From Mallotus nudiflorus (lineage: Eukaryota; Streptophyta; Magnoliopsida; Malpighiales; Euphorbiaceae): DNA of 64,000 nt. Below, in pieces: positions 44,825 to 57,099 of the stretch. How positions within the stretch are numbered: the first letter of the stretch is position 1; the number at the start of each line of letters is the position of its first letter. The stretch spans positions 4,588,001 through 4,652,000 of the forward strand of contig CANTUR010000793.1 in the NCBI GenBank assembly GCA_947683625.1, read 5' to 3'. Below the pieces are notes generated by a model. It did not search any database and had not been told where the DNA came from. It was given only the letters and a program-made list of their open reading frames with translations. Position numbers and translations under genes: made by a program.

Positions 44825-47800
44825 TCAACCACAGACAATCAACTTAGTGTAGTGAAATTCAATTTGCAGCCGGTGATGAATAGGTGTGGAAACCATTAAG
44901 CCTTTCTTGATATCAGCTTGCAACTCCCTTATAGGGATTGCAACCAGGAAGCTCTTAATATACTCTTTGCACGACTCCTTCCCTTTGCACACAATCTCCT
45001 CTTCCATATCCATCTTTCCAGCATTGCTTGGGTTTGATTGCAGAATCCTTTCAGCAACAATGGGTTGTACCTTGCTGCTAGATGATTTTTTATCGGACTC
45101 TTTGGTCTCAGTTGGTATATTCTGAATTGTTGTGTTTTTGTCAAATTTTAGGACATAGGCCTGATTGCATCCCTCATAAAGTCTTTCTCCCAAAGTGTCA
45201 ATGATGTAGTATGCATCCTGCTCAACCTTCAGAATGAAAAAGTGGTCATTCCAGCTAACAATGTAGACTACAGGATCACCATTGTTAGAACAGTCTGACC
45301 CACTATGACTGATCTCCTTCCAGATACTATCAAAGGACATTGCCCCATGAAGGAAGTCAAAATCTCCTCCTTCCAGGCCTTCTGGATGGAAAAATCCAAC
45401 GAAAGACTTTTCCGCTATAACTGAGAGAGGACGGATTTTAGCTTGGAGGACTGTCTCAAGATCAAAATGCTTGTCAGGAAACCGGCGTCTATAGTCCTCA
45501 TTCTCACACAGATTTCTCCACTCTAATGAGCCATCTCTGATCAGGCTGTTAAACTCTGACTTGATTGGCACTTCACATGGATTCGATTGCAGCCAATTAG
45601 CAATGACAGCAACAAGGGCTGTACAAGCACTTTCTCCTGCAGCACGCTCACTCCTTTGATCAATTGAAGCAAAAAAGACCTGCGCTTGGAGTTTCATGTG
45701 TCCGTCACGGCTTATTACTTCTTTTAGCTCCCAGCTGCCAACAGTAAAATGATCATCTCCAAATTCAGATAATGATGATCGGCTGGTTGTAGAATCATCT
45801 TCCGATTTACTCCACTGCCATAACAAGTTCCAATAACATTAAGAAGACAATAAAATGTGAACCCAGAGGCCGAAAAATGAAAGATGAAAGAAGCAGCAAA
45901 ACAGAACGTTCATACATACCACTAAACTGGACTCATCTGAGGAGCTAAGCTGTCTGCGATCGAAATCTATGTCATCACCTCCACTTTCTCCATAATCTTT
46001 TTTCAGGAGAGGCTCTCCTTTAACTTTAGGTTTAGCAGATCTAAAGCTGAGTGTCCTTTTCTTCCAAGATAATATCCGGCGCTTTGAACTCTGCCTCAGT
46101 GACTGTTCATACACTGATTCAGTTGATTGTCCAACACGATGAGATGCCATGTCTTGCTTACGGTTGTTGTAGAATATCCAACCCTCATCTTCCGCATTAG
46201 TTATTGTACTTGAGTAATGTGATCTCTCAACGAAGTTCAAATTGGCCAGTGTTTTATAATTGAATGACGGCTGAGAGCTAGAATCCCCATTACTCCGGTC
46301 TGATTCACTCTCAGCATCATCATCGAGTGAATCTGTATCAAATAGATAGTTGTAATCTATATCTTCACCTCTGACATAGTTCTTATCATCACTGCTCTCT
46401 CCATCATGCCAATTTTTTGTAGTTCCTCGAAAGATTCTGACCTTTCTCAACTTTGCTTTAAGCCCAGAAAGCTCGTCTTTCTGTGGTGATTGAGCCTCAT
46501 CAGAAGAGGGTGGTAGTAAAACAGGCTGTACAAATGTAGGCATTGTCTGTGGAGGTTCTCGGACACATCCCAATTCCATTAACCTGAGAGATAACTGCAT
46601 TACATTTAAACTAGTATGAGAGATGCAAGAGAGCAAGAAATTAATACTATTTGTATGAAAAAAAAGATGCTATCTTGAAGGTAATAAAACCGCCCTACAC
46701 AAAGTGAGGGATTATCCTCAGTAGTATTCCTGGGAACCACTAAAGGAACATTGATTTCAAGCTCCTTGTCCATAGCTGTTGAAGCAAATTCTGCAAGGTT
46801 TATTGTAGCAGTTCCAACAAGGACCGTGTTCCTTGGTTCTTGGTTCAAGCCCTATACGATCGGGAAAGAAGAAAATCATCAAGAAAAATATAAGCAGATC
46901 AGTAAAACATAACAATGAACATGAATAGAATAAGAAGTTTATCATAACATTCAAAAAAGATTAAATCAACTTGGACTGCTCCAGTAACTCAGAGAGAGAA
47001 AAAAAAAGTGCAAGAAAAAGCATCAACCGATAACAAGTGCAAAAGTATGTCAGAAATTACATCTACTGAGAAAAAAGAGAGAGGGAGAGAGAGAAATATG
47101 ATCTAGGAAGATTTAGGTATTAGTCAAATAAGCAACTTTATCAGGGGCCCATAGCTGATACAGAACAAATTGAAAAAAAATTCCAGGACAAGGAATATGC
47201 CACTAATTGCCGACTATGAGCAAGTGACAGGATCTAACTTTGATAGTAACAGCCACTTTGTGTGAAGTGCATCACTTCAAAATTATCACCACAAAGGACC
47301 TAATTTTTCCAGGCTAAATATTCTCCAATAGAATATTCAATCAACAAGGATTAAACATAATGCACAAGAAACTATAGCCATTAATACCCATAAGCATATT
47401 CTTAAAATACATATTAACTTCAAGCCAACAAATATTTATTACAATCATACAAGAAAAATGATTGTACACACCATAGATTAAAAAAAAAAAACTTTATCAA
47501 CAACAGAAGTAATAAATAACCCCCACACTAATTTTTTTTATCACAACAATCAGTGGACGGAAAAGAAAAAGAATCCAGTTAAGAATATTGATCAACCAAT
47601 GCAATTGAGACTTAATTTCAGTAGAATAGATAACAGACAACAAAAACAAGTGTTCACTGAATGTTTTTATGTAATTCAAATCATATGTCCCAATGATTAT
47701 TTAAAAAAAAAAAAAAAAACATACCAAAATCAAGATTGAAATTTCAGGCAACAATGCTTAAATGAAAAGTCAAACCATAATTATTCAATCCAATGGGAAA

Positions 47801-48183
47801 AAGGAAGTCGTTCAAACAAAAAAAAAAAGAAAAAGGAAGAAGCAGAAACCTACAGTGAAAACAGTAAATGAAACCTCCCAAGGATAGAAGCAGCTCTCCT
47901 TGTAAGCAGAAAGATTACAGAGAGCCAAAAACTCTTCATTCCATTCAAAAACACCATCACCACAAATCCCACCTTCTTCAGTGACATTCCTCTTCTTGAG
48001 AGATGATCTTCTTAAAGGTCCCAACCCAACACTCTTTTCACCTTTCCACTTTATCTCAACTACCAATCTCCTCTTCTCTCCGTCAAATTTTACACCTTTC
48101 AGCTTCTTTACCACTATTTTCACCTCAAATTTTCTTGATGACACAGGTGGCCATGGTGGCCATCTCATCATTTTCACTACCAT
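44825..48183 (-). CDS. EEIG1/EHBP1-type N-terminal C2 (NT-C2) domain protein
   Basis: Four exons with GT-AG introns give an unbroken frame of about 715 residues: 48183-47854, 46851-46699, 46594-45920 and 45814-44825. Each exon length is a multiple of three (110, 51, 225 and 330 codons with stop). The start MVVKMMRWPPWPPVSSRKFE is typical of this plant family. Residues about 10-155 form the NT-C2 domain (VKIVVKKLKGV, then WNEEFLALCNL, then VLVGTATINLAEFAS). Residues 160-386 are acidic, Ser-rich and probably disordered. Exon 4 is the conserved C-terminal part (DGHMKLQAQVFFASIDQRSE, then YIVSWNDHFFILKVEQDAYY) and ends with HHRLQIEFHYTK. Related Arabidopsis proteins include, as I recall, At2g25460 and At3g11760. 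NT-C2 domains bind membranes or proteins, but the biochemical role here is unknown. This is the only apparently intact gene in the window. Confidence 0.9.
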
Positions 48184-48760
48184 TATACTTTGTTTTCGTT
48201 ACAATTTTTTTTTAAACAAACCAAAACAAAAGACACTATAGCAGAAACAGAGAATATAACAGGAAAGAGATGATTATATAAAAAGAAAAGAGATAAATTA
48301 CAGTTAGAGATATGGTCAAGATTGTGTTAAATTCAAGTATAGGAATTTAGGGAAAAAAAAGGAAAGTGCGGATTGTACAGATTTTTTGCAGTTAAATTGT
48401 GGGATTTTGTTAGGATTGCAATGAGTTAAAGATTCAAAGGATATCTAGAGATGATGGTACAGATAAAATAAGGATATATTCATAACTAAGAAGACAAAAG
48501 AAGAGATCGAAACGAAGAAGGAGACTGATAATAATAAGTCTGTTTTCAGTTATAGTTAATATAAGACGAGAAGATGCCGTTGGTTGCTTACAGATTACAG
48601 ACAGAGAGAAGGGCCGGCAGGCAGTGAATATAAACATAAGAACTAACGTCTCTTTTTCCACGTTTAAAAAAAAAAAAAAAAGTTTTTTTTTTTTTTTTTG
48701 AGGCAACTTGTTGCTCTTCTAGTTGATAGTTATTCTGTGGGTAAATTACCAAAATTTCAT
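48184..48760 (-). promoter_or_regulatory. 5' UTR and promoter region of the NT-C2 gene
   Basis: Sequence upstream of the start codon is AT-rich, with no convincing TATA box placed. It contains an A16-G-T17 block (48666-48699), which forms a perfect inverted repeat about 480 bases before the start codon, and a GA-rich stretch (48597-48612) that could lie in the 5' UTR. Confidence 0.35.
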
Positions 48761-49542
48761 CAGATAGTCCTTCGTCGGTGCATGTAACTGTATGCATGAA
48801 ATTAAGTCTATTAGATATATATAGACCATATATATATATATATATATATATAGACCGAAAGTCTATTAGATTATTCTTTATTTAATTATAGTTGTTAATA
48901 ATTATTGTAGGGAATTAATACATAACGATTAATTAATAATTATAATTAAATAAAAATAAAAATTCCTAATTGTATTCATATAAATATGTATGTATGTATT
49001 ATAACAAGAGTCTGTTTAAATATGTTAATCAATTATCTATTTTAAAAGGCTAGAAGTTCAACTTTCACCTTTGGTTATTGCACGAAATTAACATTGAATT
49101 TTATGTTATTTTTGTTATTAATAGAAACTTTTTTAAAACTATACTATATTAATTCTTTTAAAAAAAATTAAATCCTATATATTAAAATTTTAATTTGAAT
49201 AGTTAATTAATAAAAATTATTTAAATTAATGAAAAAATTGATGAATTTTTTTAAAATACATATCAGGTTTTTTAAAAATAAAAATAAAAAACATTTTAAG
49301 CATATATAATAATTTATTTAAAAAAAAATCAGATTCTTATAAAATTTTATAATTTTCAAAATTTTTGATAGGCTTAAAAATTTGAAACTTTTATGATGAA
49401 ATGAGATATATTTTTTAAAAAAAAATCATCAATTCTATCATTAATTTAAATAATTTTTCACTAGTCAATCCTTAATTTAGAACCCAAATTCACCCTTTGA
49501 CCATTTACAGAAAATACATCATATATTTTCAAAAATACAATG
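48761..49542. other. AT-rich intergenic sequence
   Basis: No gene seen. A (TA)n run at 48828-48852 is flanked on both sides by copies of AGTCTATTAGAT and TATAGACC, suggesting a small duplicated or foldback insertion. Confidence 0.5.
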
Positions 49543-49563
49543 TGTTGACTATTGCTATAATTT

Positions 49564-52207
49564 TGTCATGACCCAAATTGGGAGTTATGAATAGTGTTAG
49601 AAAACGAGAATTCTTTCGAATCTGAAACTCACAGCAAGTCGTAAAAAAATAAAACACATGTAATAAATAAATAAAAAATATGCTAGAATTAAAATTTAAA
49701 TCGATATAAAAATAAATACTTAAATGTCATATTATAATAAAATATTCATACAATATTTTGATACAAATCTCAAAAACCAAAACAACACACTACTACTGCA
49801 GTCTCTAGAATACAATAAGAGTTTAGATAATAAAATTACATAGTTTAGTTGGGGCTGAAGAAGACTGATGTATAACATTACTAGTACGGTCTGACGAAAA
49901 ATACTCTCCTGAAAAAAAATGGTTGAGAGGGGGTCAAACCTTACTAAGTTAATTATTATAATATATATACATGCACCTCCTAATGTCATATGCAATCAAT
50001 CATCAGTATATATATAAATATATACAGATATTTCACACAAATGCTAAAATCCACTTTTATATATAATAAATACATAAAACATTTATTTAAGTGAATAATC
50101 AAATAGAGCCTTAAAAGTATTCGTAATCTCAAACAAATATTTCACTAGACATGCAGACTCACTTAATTTCAAATTAATTCTCTTATTCCATTTTTAGATA
50201 GTAGACTGGCCTCGAAACAATAAATCAACTGAGCTCCCGTAGTCTCACTGTTAGTGTTATTAGCCCCGAGACACTAGGTCAACCGAGCTCTTACGATCAC
50301 ACTACTCATTACATCAAATCTCAATCATCAATTAATCAAATGTCACCTCAAATGATTTCATAAACTCAACCCTAAGATCTATTGCACTAGTACATACACA
50401 GTCATATTGCAGTCCACTAGGTAGTATGTTCTATCGATATCCTTCAGTAAAATCGTATATTTATAGAAAATAATAAAATGCACAATTAAAATAAAATGGC
50501 ATATACCAAAATATTCTAAATAAATATGCCACATATAGCAAATTCAACCATAAATATACCAAATGCATATTAAAAATATATCAGATATATACATCGCATA
50601 TATATCAAAATATACCAAAAATATACTGAAAGCATACCAAATATATACTAAATTATTTAATGAAATAATTCATGTTTAAACATAAAATAAAAATATGCAA
50701 GCTCACTTTCATGTATCCTATATGCAATGTATATATAAAATAATAACTCACAAGTTTGCACTCATTGAGACTGACTCGACGGGTCTGGTCTGATAGACAT
50801 CAGTCTCGGCGCAGGTAGAAAAATAAATAATACTAAAAATAAAAATAAATTCCTAACATATACTTCTAAAAATTCTAAGAAAGACTAGATCTAAGAATTA
50901 AAACTCAATTAAAAATCAGAAACTCAGGATCAACCCGATTTCACATTTTACGAGAATTCTACCAAAAAATTGACAGAGTCTCCTCTATAAAACGGACATC
51001 TTTCTACTAAAAAGTAGAGATGATTCTGCAAGAAAATACACTTCTAAATCACAGTAACTCAACACCTCGGGTTGGAACCCCAAACTATTTAAATTTTCAA
51101 CCGAGGTTCACAATATACAATAAAAATAAATATTAAATAATAATATAATAAAATCATTAAAAATCCTTAATCACCAATAAATAACCACAATAATATATTT
51201 AAACAAAAAAAAATTAATTATAACGATTTTCATATTAATTAAATAAAAATCTCAAATAATTTATATAATATTAATAAAATCCCAATTTTTCAAATAGTCA
51301 AATTCACATTTAATTATTCAAATAGTTTAAATATATAATAAAAATAGTTAAAACCCATTTAATCACCAAAATAGTAAATAATTTATTATTTAAATATAAT
51401 TTTCAAAAATTAGTATTAATTATTTAAAAATAGTAAATAATTTGTAAAAATTATTTTAATACCATTTATTTTCCCAAAATTATTTAAAACATATTATTTA
51501 ACTATAATTTCAACAAAAATACACAATTAACCTATAAATCCAATATTCACATAATATTAAAAATTATTCAAAATTATATAAAATTACCAAAAATTATTTT
51601 ATCAATTCTAAAATTACTAAATTAAATTAATAACACTAACTAAATCAAATTTACATCCAAAATAATTAATTAACATAATTATCACAAATTCAATTTAAAT
51701 TATTAAAATATTAAAAAATACCCCTAATTTAAATTAATTAAAAAAATATACAAAAATATTTTTTAGAAGCTTAAGCTACCTTCAACAACAATCTCAAAGT
51801 AAAAATTCATGTATCAAACCCAAACATCAAATAAAAATTCAAAACCCTAATGACACATAAACTAAAACTTGACATAACTCAAAAACAAGAGAGTTTAAGC
51901 TCAAACAGAGCTTAGAATCAAACTCACTAGTGTCAGAGCTTCCAATAGAGACCGAAATCAAGAGCTCTTGTCACCAGAAACTTCACCGACAAAAATGGTG
52001 GTTCTCTCGGTCTCTCCTATTTTTCGATAACTCTAGCAGCTTCAGGTGATGGAGGACGATGTCTGGAGGTGGTAGTGGTCGCTGGTGGCACAGTGGTGGC
52101 TCTAGTGGCTTGGGGTGGTGCTGGTTGCTTTGGTGAGGAAGAAGAAAGCATGAAGAAGAAAGAAAAGAAATAGGAGGAAGAAAAGAAATGCCCATTTGTC
52201 CTGATGC

Positions 52208-52249
<42 letters not shown>

Positions 52250-52616
52250 TTTAACTTTGCACTTGTCACACACACATATATATACAACACAATACACTAA
52301 CATAATATAATAACAATAACAATAATTATAATACTAACATTAACCTTAGTTAAATAATAATAACAATATAAATAATAATACTAATAACATTACAATGTTA
52401 ATAATAATACTATTAAAAATATTAGCAATGAAAATGATTTTAATACTTTAAATAATAAAACTCACAAAATAATTATTTTACATAAATAAAATATCTAGAA
52501 ATAAATAAATGAATAATACGCATAAATAATAATAATATATAAATAAAATTTAAAATTTTATTAACACTGCATATTCCAAAATAATTTTATATTATTTAAA
52601 ATATTGGGCCATTACA
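49564..52616. mobile_element. Solo LTR (3053 bases) inside the copia 5' LTR
   Basis: Begins TGTCATGACCC and ends GGGCCATTACA, with the usual TG...CA ends. It is flanked by AATTT (49559-49563) and AATCT (52617-52621), a 5-bp duplication with one change. Its removal restores alignment of the two copia LTRs. No coding domain is present. A repeated motif (GAGACACTAGGTCAACCGAGC and a diverged partner) lies at about 50205-50310. It probably comes from a Ty3/gypsy element with long LTRs. The 106-codon open frame at 51983-52303 includes a TA/CA microsatellite and is not a supported gene. Confidence 0.8.
52208..52249. repeat. (TA)n(CA)n compound microsatellite
   Basis: About 11 TA and 9-10 CA copies near the end of the solo LTR. 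Confidence 0.95.
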
Positions 52617-53060
52617 AATCTAGTCTTAATCACCCTTATTTTAACTTTAACAAACCCAATTTTGAGTTACTAATGTGTGTGATTTAAGTATGTTTAAGAT
52701 AGATTCAAAATAAAGCTCATTCAAGGCTTAAAAAATGAACAAATTCAACAAGGCAGTGATGCTCATGAGTCATGTCACAATCGTAAGCATCATCATTATC
52801 AAAATCCTTCAAAATGCTTAAGTGCGTCATGATCGTAATGATAACTATGATGTTGATGATCAAAGCATGTGATCACGATTGGGAGTCCTTTGAAGCCTTT
52901 TTCACAAATAAAGGAGTGACCCTCATGATCCTAGTTATGATCATGAAAGGTATGATCACAATCATAATCAAGCAATCACGAGCCAAGTCATGAACCTAAT
53001 CAAGATGAAAGCTAAACTAAGATTGAAGAAACTAACCCTCACGATCCTAACAAATGGGCT
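52617..53060 (+). repeat. 5' LTR of the copia element, second part
   Basis: Aligns with 61690-62080 of the 3' LTR. It is rich in short palindromic words such as TCATGATC, ATCACGAT and ATGATCATG. Similarity fades near 53060, and no PBS was found, so the LTR end and leader seem to be deleted. Confidence 0.7.
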
Positions 53061-53252
53061 TAAGTGTGGGATATACTATTAAAACAATTGATTGAAGAGA
53101 ATTGATATTGAAGTTAAAAGGTTAAATGTGGCTTTTTATGATTTTGATGAAGATTTTAGTTTTGACTTGAGGGAAATGGATTTGCTGGAGGTTGATTATG
53201 ATTTTGAGACTATGATCTTGGTATTTTTAAAAAAAATTAAGAAGAAGAAAGT

Positions 53253-53457
53253 TAGGGCTGAGCACGGGTCGCAGAGTACTTGAACCTTCCTGAAACTCCC
53301 ATCCAAAAATCTTTGTTGACTATTTGACCTTCTCCAACCCGAACTGTCTTGAAAATTTTCATTGGGACGGAAGTATAGATCATGAGTTCTCCAACCCAAG
53401 AAATGAACTGAACTGTTCCAAATTGTAACGAATTAAAGAAAGGAAACTAGAATCGAT

Positions 53458-53488
<31 letters not shown>

Positions 53489-54201
53489 TCTAAATTATAA
53501 TGTAATTTTATTATACACTTATTCTCATTTAGTATTTAATATTATTGTATATTATTAATTTAACATTAAATAAATAAATTATTGATTAAAATTACTATTA
53601 AGTAAATAAATTATTAAATTATAAATTATAATTTAATTTAAATTAAATTATTTTATCATAGAAATATATAATTGTAATATTATAAATAAATTTAACTATA
53701 AAACTACTAAACATAACTGCAAAACTACATAGTTTTTTAATGTCTTTTAATACTTTTGTTGTTTTTGAGTATGGATTTAACTTGTATAATCAAGATTTAT
53801 GTAATCAAGATTTCATGGATTGAAATTAGAATGTTAATGTTATGACTTGTGAGTTTTATGCTAGTTTCATTTTCATATTAGTTTTAACCTTCATATCAGT
53901 TTTTTTATTTTTATTTCGTATTAGATGTGCTATGTGGTTTTATGATAGGTTTTAGAAGTTTTATTAGTTTAAGTATGAATTTTTAGGTCATAATAATTAT
54001 TTAATCTTCAAATTTTGGTTTTACACTGGACCTATTTGCATTCTCCATTTGCTCCGAATCTTCATATTTTTGGAGCAATTTAGAGCGGAGATTTAAATTT
54101 TTGGGTCTGGGTCCAAAGACTAAATTTTTGAAATCTCTAATGTTTGGGTCAGGTTCAGAGAATTTACGTTCTCTGGATTTCTTCGACCTGTGCACAACCC
54201 T
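53253..54201. mobile_element. Non-autonomous hAT element (about 950 bases)
   Basis: The left end is TAGGGCTGAGCACGGGTCG and the right end (on the - strand) is TAGGGTTGTGCACAGGTCG, a matching inverted pair of a hAT type. Flanks AAGAAAGT (53245-53252) and AAGAGAGT (54202-54209) are an 8-bp duplication with one change. It has no transposase. It includes a (TA)n run at 53459-53487. Confidence 0.8.
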
Positions 54202-54209
54202 AAGAGAGT

Positions 54210-55100
54210 AAGAAATTAGGGTTAAAATAATTTTGGCATTATTTCTCTTTTTTCTTCTTAATTTTCTAAGGGATTTTTTAGAGAATTTTTAGGATCTTTC
54301 TTGGTTTTTGTGTTGGAGAATTTCTTTTTATAAACGTGGCAAAAGCCTCCCAAACCTTTCCTTAAAGCTTCTATTTGTAGGTAAACAAAGGTAGTGGTAT
54401 TTAGTGTAAATAAGTGACACCTTTTAGGGTTGATTATATAATAGTATATCCTTACCCTTTATTAACTTGACACTTATCCTAGTATATTCCAAAGTTAGAA
54501 TATTCTAAACTTAGTAAGTACCCTTTTTGAAAAGTATCCTTTTTGAGATAAGGATGAGTGAGGTGGACAGTTACGAGGCCTGGTGTAATTATTAGAGGTC
54601 AAAATTTGACTTTTTATCAAATGGGACCATGATACACTAGAATTTTAAAAGATAGTTTTTAAACTGAAATTTGACTCCAAGAGCTTGATTTGACCACTTA
54701 AAAGTCATGTTGACTAAAGTTTTACTTTTGTTCACAAGGCTTCCAAAGGTTAAGCCCTAGCTTTACGAACTGAAACTAGATTGAAAATTATAGAAAATAG
54801 GTTGTAAATGGTCTTTACTTAGGACTATACTTATTAGTTTAGAGGACATGGCTTAGGTAGACTTCTTTCTTACTATTCTTCTCAAACTTTTTTCTCAATA
54901 CTAAAAGGGTAAAATTAAGGTTTATTTAGGTCTCAGTAAGGTCTAATTGGTAATTGGGCAAGGTTTCGTGGTTCAATTGATCTTGAAAATGTTTGAATAT
55001 CACTTCTCTTTATCAAATTGACTACATGATAAGACATTTTAGCTTTTTTATCATCAACCTTTAGAGTTTTGAAAAATACCCTTAACAAATGGGATATTCA
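54210..55100. other. Copia internal region without recognisable domains
   Basis: No supported ORF. Gag, protease, integrase and most of RT are missing, so this part has been deleted or replaced. Confidence 0.45.
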
Positions 55101-55104
55101 TAAA

Positions 55105-55899
55105 CCAAGTAATGTACATAAGGGACATCCTTAAGAAGATTAAAGTGGATGGAGCTAAATCAAACAAAACTCTAATGAACACCACTACCAAACTTTCCTT
55201 GAATGAAAGTGGAAAGCTGGTTGATGAAAATGCTATAGAGGTATGATTAGTTCCTTTCTTTATTTGATGATTAGTAAACCCAATATTATGTTTGTTACTT
55301 ATTTATGTGCTTGATTCAATCTTGGCCTAAAGAATCACATTTGAATGCCTTTAAGAGAATTTTAAGTATCTTATAGGATTAACTAACTTAAGACTTTGGT
55401 AATCTGGGAATATATCTTATAAACTAGTTAGTTATTTGGATGTAGATTTTATGGGTAGTTTTCTTGATAGAAAAAGCACTAGAACTTTTCAATGTTTAAG
55501 ACAATGCTTAATTTTTTTATTTAGCAAGAAATAAATTTTAATTGCCTTATTCACCACTGAAGCTCAATATGTGGCAACTAATTATTATTCCTCACAGGTA
55601 TTACAACAAAAACAACAATTAAAGGACTATGACACTGATGTCAATCACATTCCTATTAAATATGATAGCATAAGTGCAATTGACCTTAGCAAAAATCCCA
55701 TCCAACACTCTAGAACCACACATATAAATGTTAGACACCGTTTTCTAAGAGTTCATGTTAAAAATGGTGAAATTGAGCTTGAATTTATAGAAACTATAAT
55801 AACCAACTAGCAAACATTTTTACCAAACCACTTTATGGAAAAAGATTAAACTTTATTAATCATGAGCTTAAAATGCTAAATGGTACTAGCTTGAAATAG
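55105..55899 (+). pseudogene. Copia RT C-terminus and RNase H
   Basis: From 55105 the + strand reads RDILKKIKVDGAKSNKTLMN, then TTTKLSLNESGKLVDE, the spacer after RT in Ty1/copia pol. Broken RNase H blocks follow (DVDFMGSFLDRKSTRTFQCL, LFTTEAQYVA). The open segment 55571-55810 has HIPIKYDSISAIDLSKNPIQ, then HSRTTHINVRHRFLR, the typical copia C-terminus. It ends FTKPLYGKRLNFI before a stop at 55897-55899. Key acidic residues of RNase H survive in part (DVDF, TEAQ, DSISAI). Several stops are present. Confidence 0.88.
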
Positions 55900-56218
55900 T
55901 GGTATACATATGCTTATGTGCTTAACTGGTTGATTGCTTATTTGTTGATTATACACATATTCTTGTTACTCTTTAAAGCATATTATTGATAAATTAATAA
56001 AATTTATTTATTTAATATATTAATGAATTTGCATAAATTAAAATGTCCAAGATACTTAGGTGCATTTGTAAGATCAATAGTTGTTTAAAAAAATTGAGCT
56101 ATTTTCTAAAGTTTTTAATTGTGTCAATTTAGTTTAAAAGGACTTAATTGAATATATTTTTTAAAAATATTTAGGACTCAATTGTAAAATTTTTAAAAGC
56201 TCAGGGATTAAAATGAAC

Positions 56219-56350
56219 TTTTATCATGACGCATTATGATTATCATGACACCTATTCGTCTCTAATGTAAAGACAGTCATGATCATGCTCATAATTGTAA
56301 GGAGTATCATAATTGTTCATTCACATTCGTGACAAGACACTCATGATTGT
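56219..56350. repeat. TCATGATC/ATTGTGA-rich block
   Basis: Contains ATCATGACACC, CAGTCATGATCATGC and ACTCATGATTGTGAGTGAC. It resembles the palindromic word clusters of the copia LTRs at 52780-53050 and 61850-62220, so it could be a third LTR-related copy or a shared regulatory block. Confidence 0.5.
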
Positions 56351-56491
56351 GAGTGACATTCTAACAATTTTGGGAAAATGGATTTCTTTTAACTTTTCAT
56401 TAAATAGTCACATATTTTTACTTCAAATCCAGTTTTTCATGTCCCTAATCTCTAAGGAGACATCTAAGGGTAAAAATTCATTTCTCTTACA

Positions 56492-56499
56492 TATATAAG
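56492..56499 (+). promoter_or_regulatory. Candidate TATA box upstream of the 3' ORF
   Basis: TATATAAG followed by a long pyrimidine-rich run (CCCCTCTTCTCTTTTTT), 130 bases before the ATG at 56631. The layout resembles a plant core promoter with a Y patch. It could drive a separate transcript of the downstream ORF or be part of an old LTR. Confidence 0.4.
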
Positions 56500-56630
56500 C
56501 CCCTCTTCTCTTTTTTAATCACTTTATCTCTCTTTTCATTTTTCTTTTCCAAATGCTTCCATTACTTTCTTTTCCTCCTTAAGTTTTTTATTCTCACTTA
56601 AAATCTCTTCACTCTTTCTCCACCACTTTT

Positions 56631-57099
56631 ATGGCACTTAAAAAGGCCTCTAAACCTCTTCCTTTCAAGGAGACTTTTCTAGAAGAGCCACTAAACACCA
56701 ACAAAAGAATTAACCTCCATGTTATACTCTTTAAGTGAAATTAAGGCAAGAAATTACACCTTTCAAAAGAGGACCATTATCACCTTAAGATACATGTCCA
56801 AGAGCACACTAGAGAGCCTTGGTTGCTATAAAGAGGTGAAAGATCTTCTTAAAAAGGTTAGTTTATTTGTTGTAGCCTTTATTTCTCTTCCCATATATGC
56901 TTCTTTAGTTATTGAATTTCTTTCCACCTTCATCTTGAGAACTTCTCATTGTGATGAAAGAAACTCATGCTATAGTATGAGATTCAAACTTTGGAGAAGG
57001 AAAAGATACATGATCTCTCTAAACTTTGACACCCTTTTTGGTTTCCAAATGTATAGGAATGTTCAAACCCTTTATACTTGGATGCCCTATTCATTTTAG
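56631..57099 (+). pseudogene. Athila-ORF1-like / putative plant transposon protein, N-terminal part
   Basis: The ATG at 56631 gives MALKKASKPLPFKETFLEEP. After a frame change, the open part 56719-57099 reads FQKRTIITLRYMSKSTLESL, then KEVKDLLKKVSL, then YASLVIEFLSTFILRTSHC and FDTLFGFQM. This follows the pattern of Athila ORF-1-type and plant-transposon proteins (long helix, then YxxLxxEFLSTF, then a sheet with LFGF). Such domains occur in retroelements as an extra ORF of unknown function. A possible C-terminal part lies at 60720-61040. Confidence 0.55.

Noticed and set aside
51983..52303. 106-codon ORF with CVCVCVYIYIYIY
   Set aside because: It reads a CA/TA microsatellite and LTR sequence; overlapping frames are open for the same reason.
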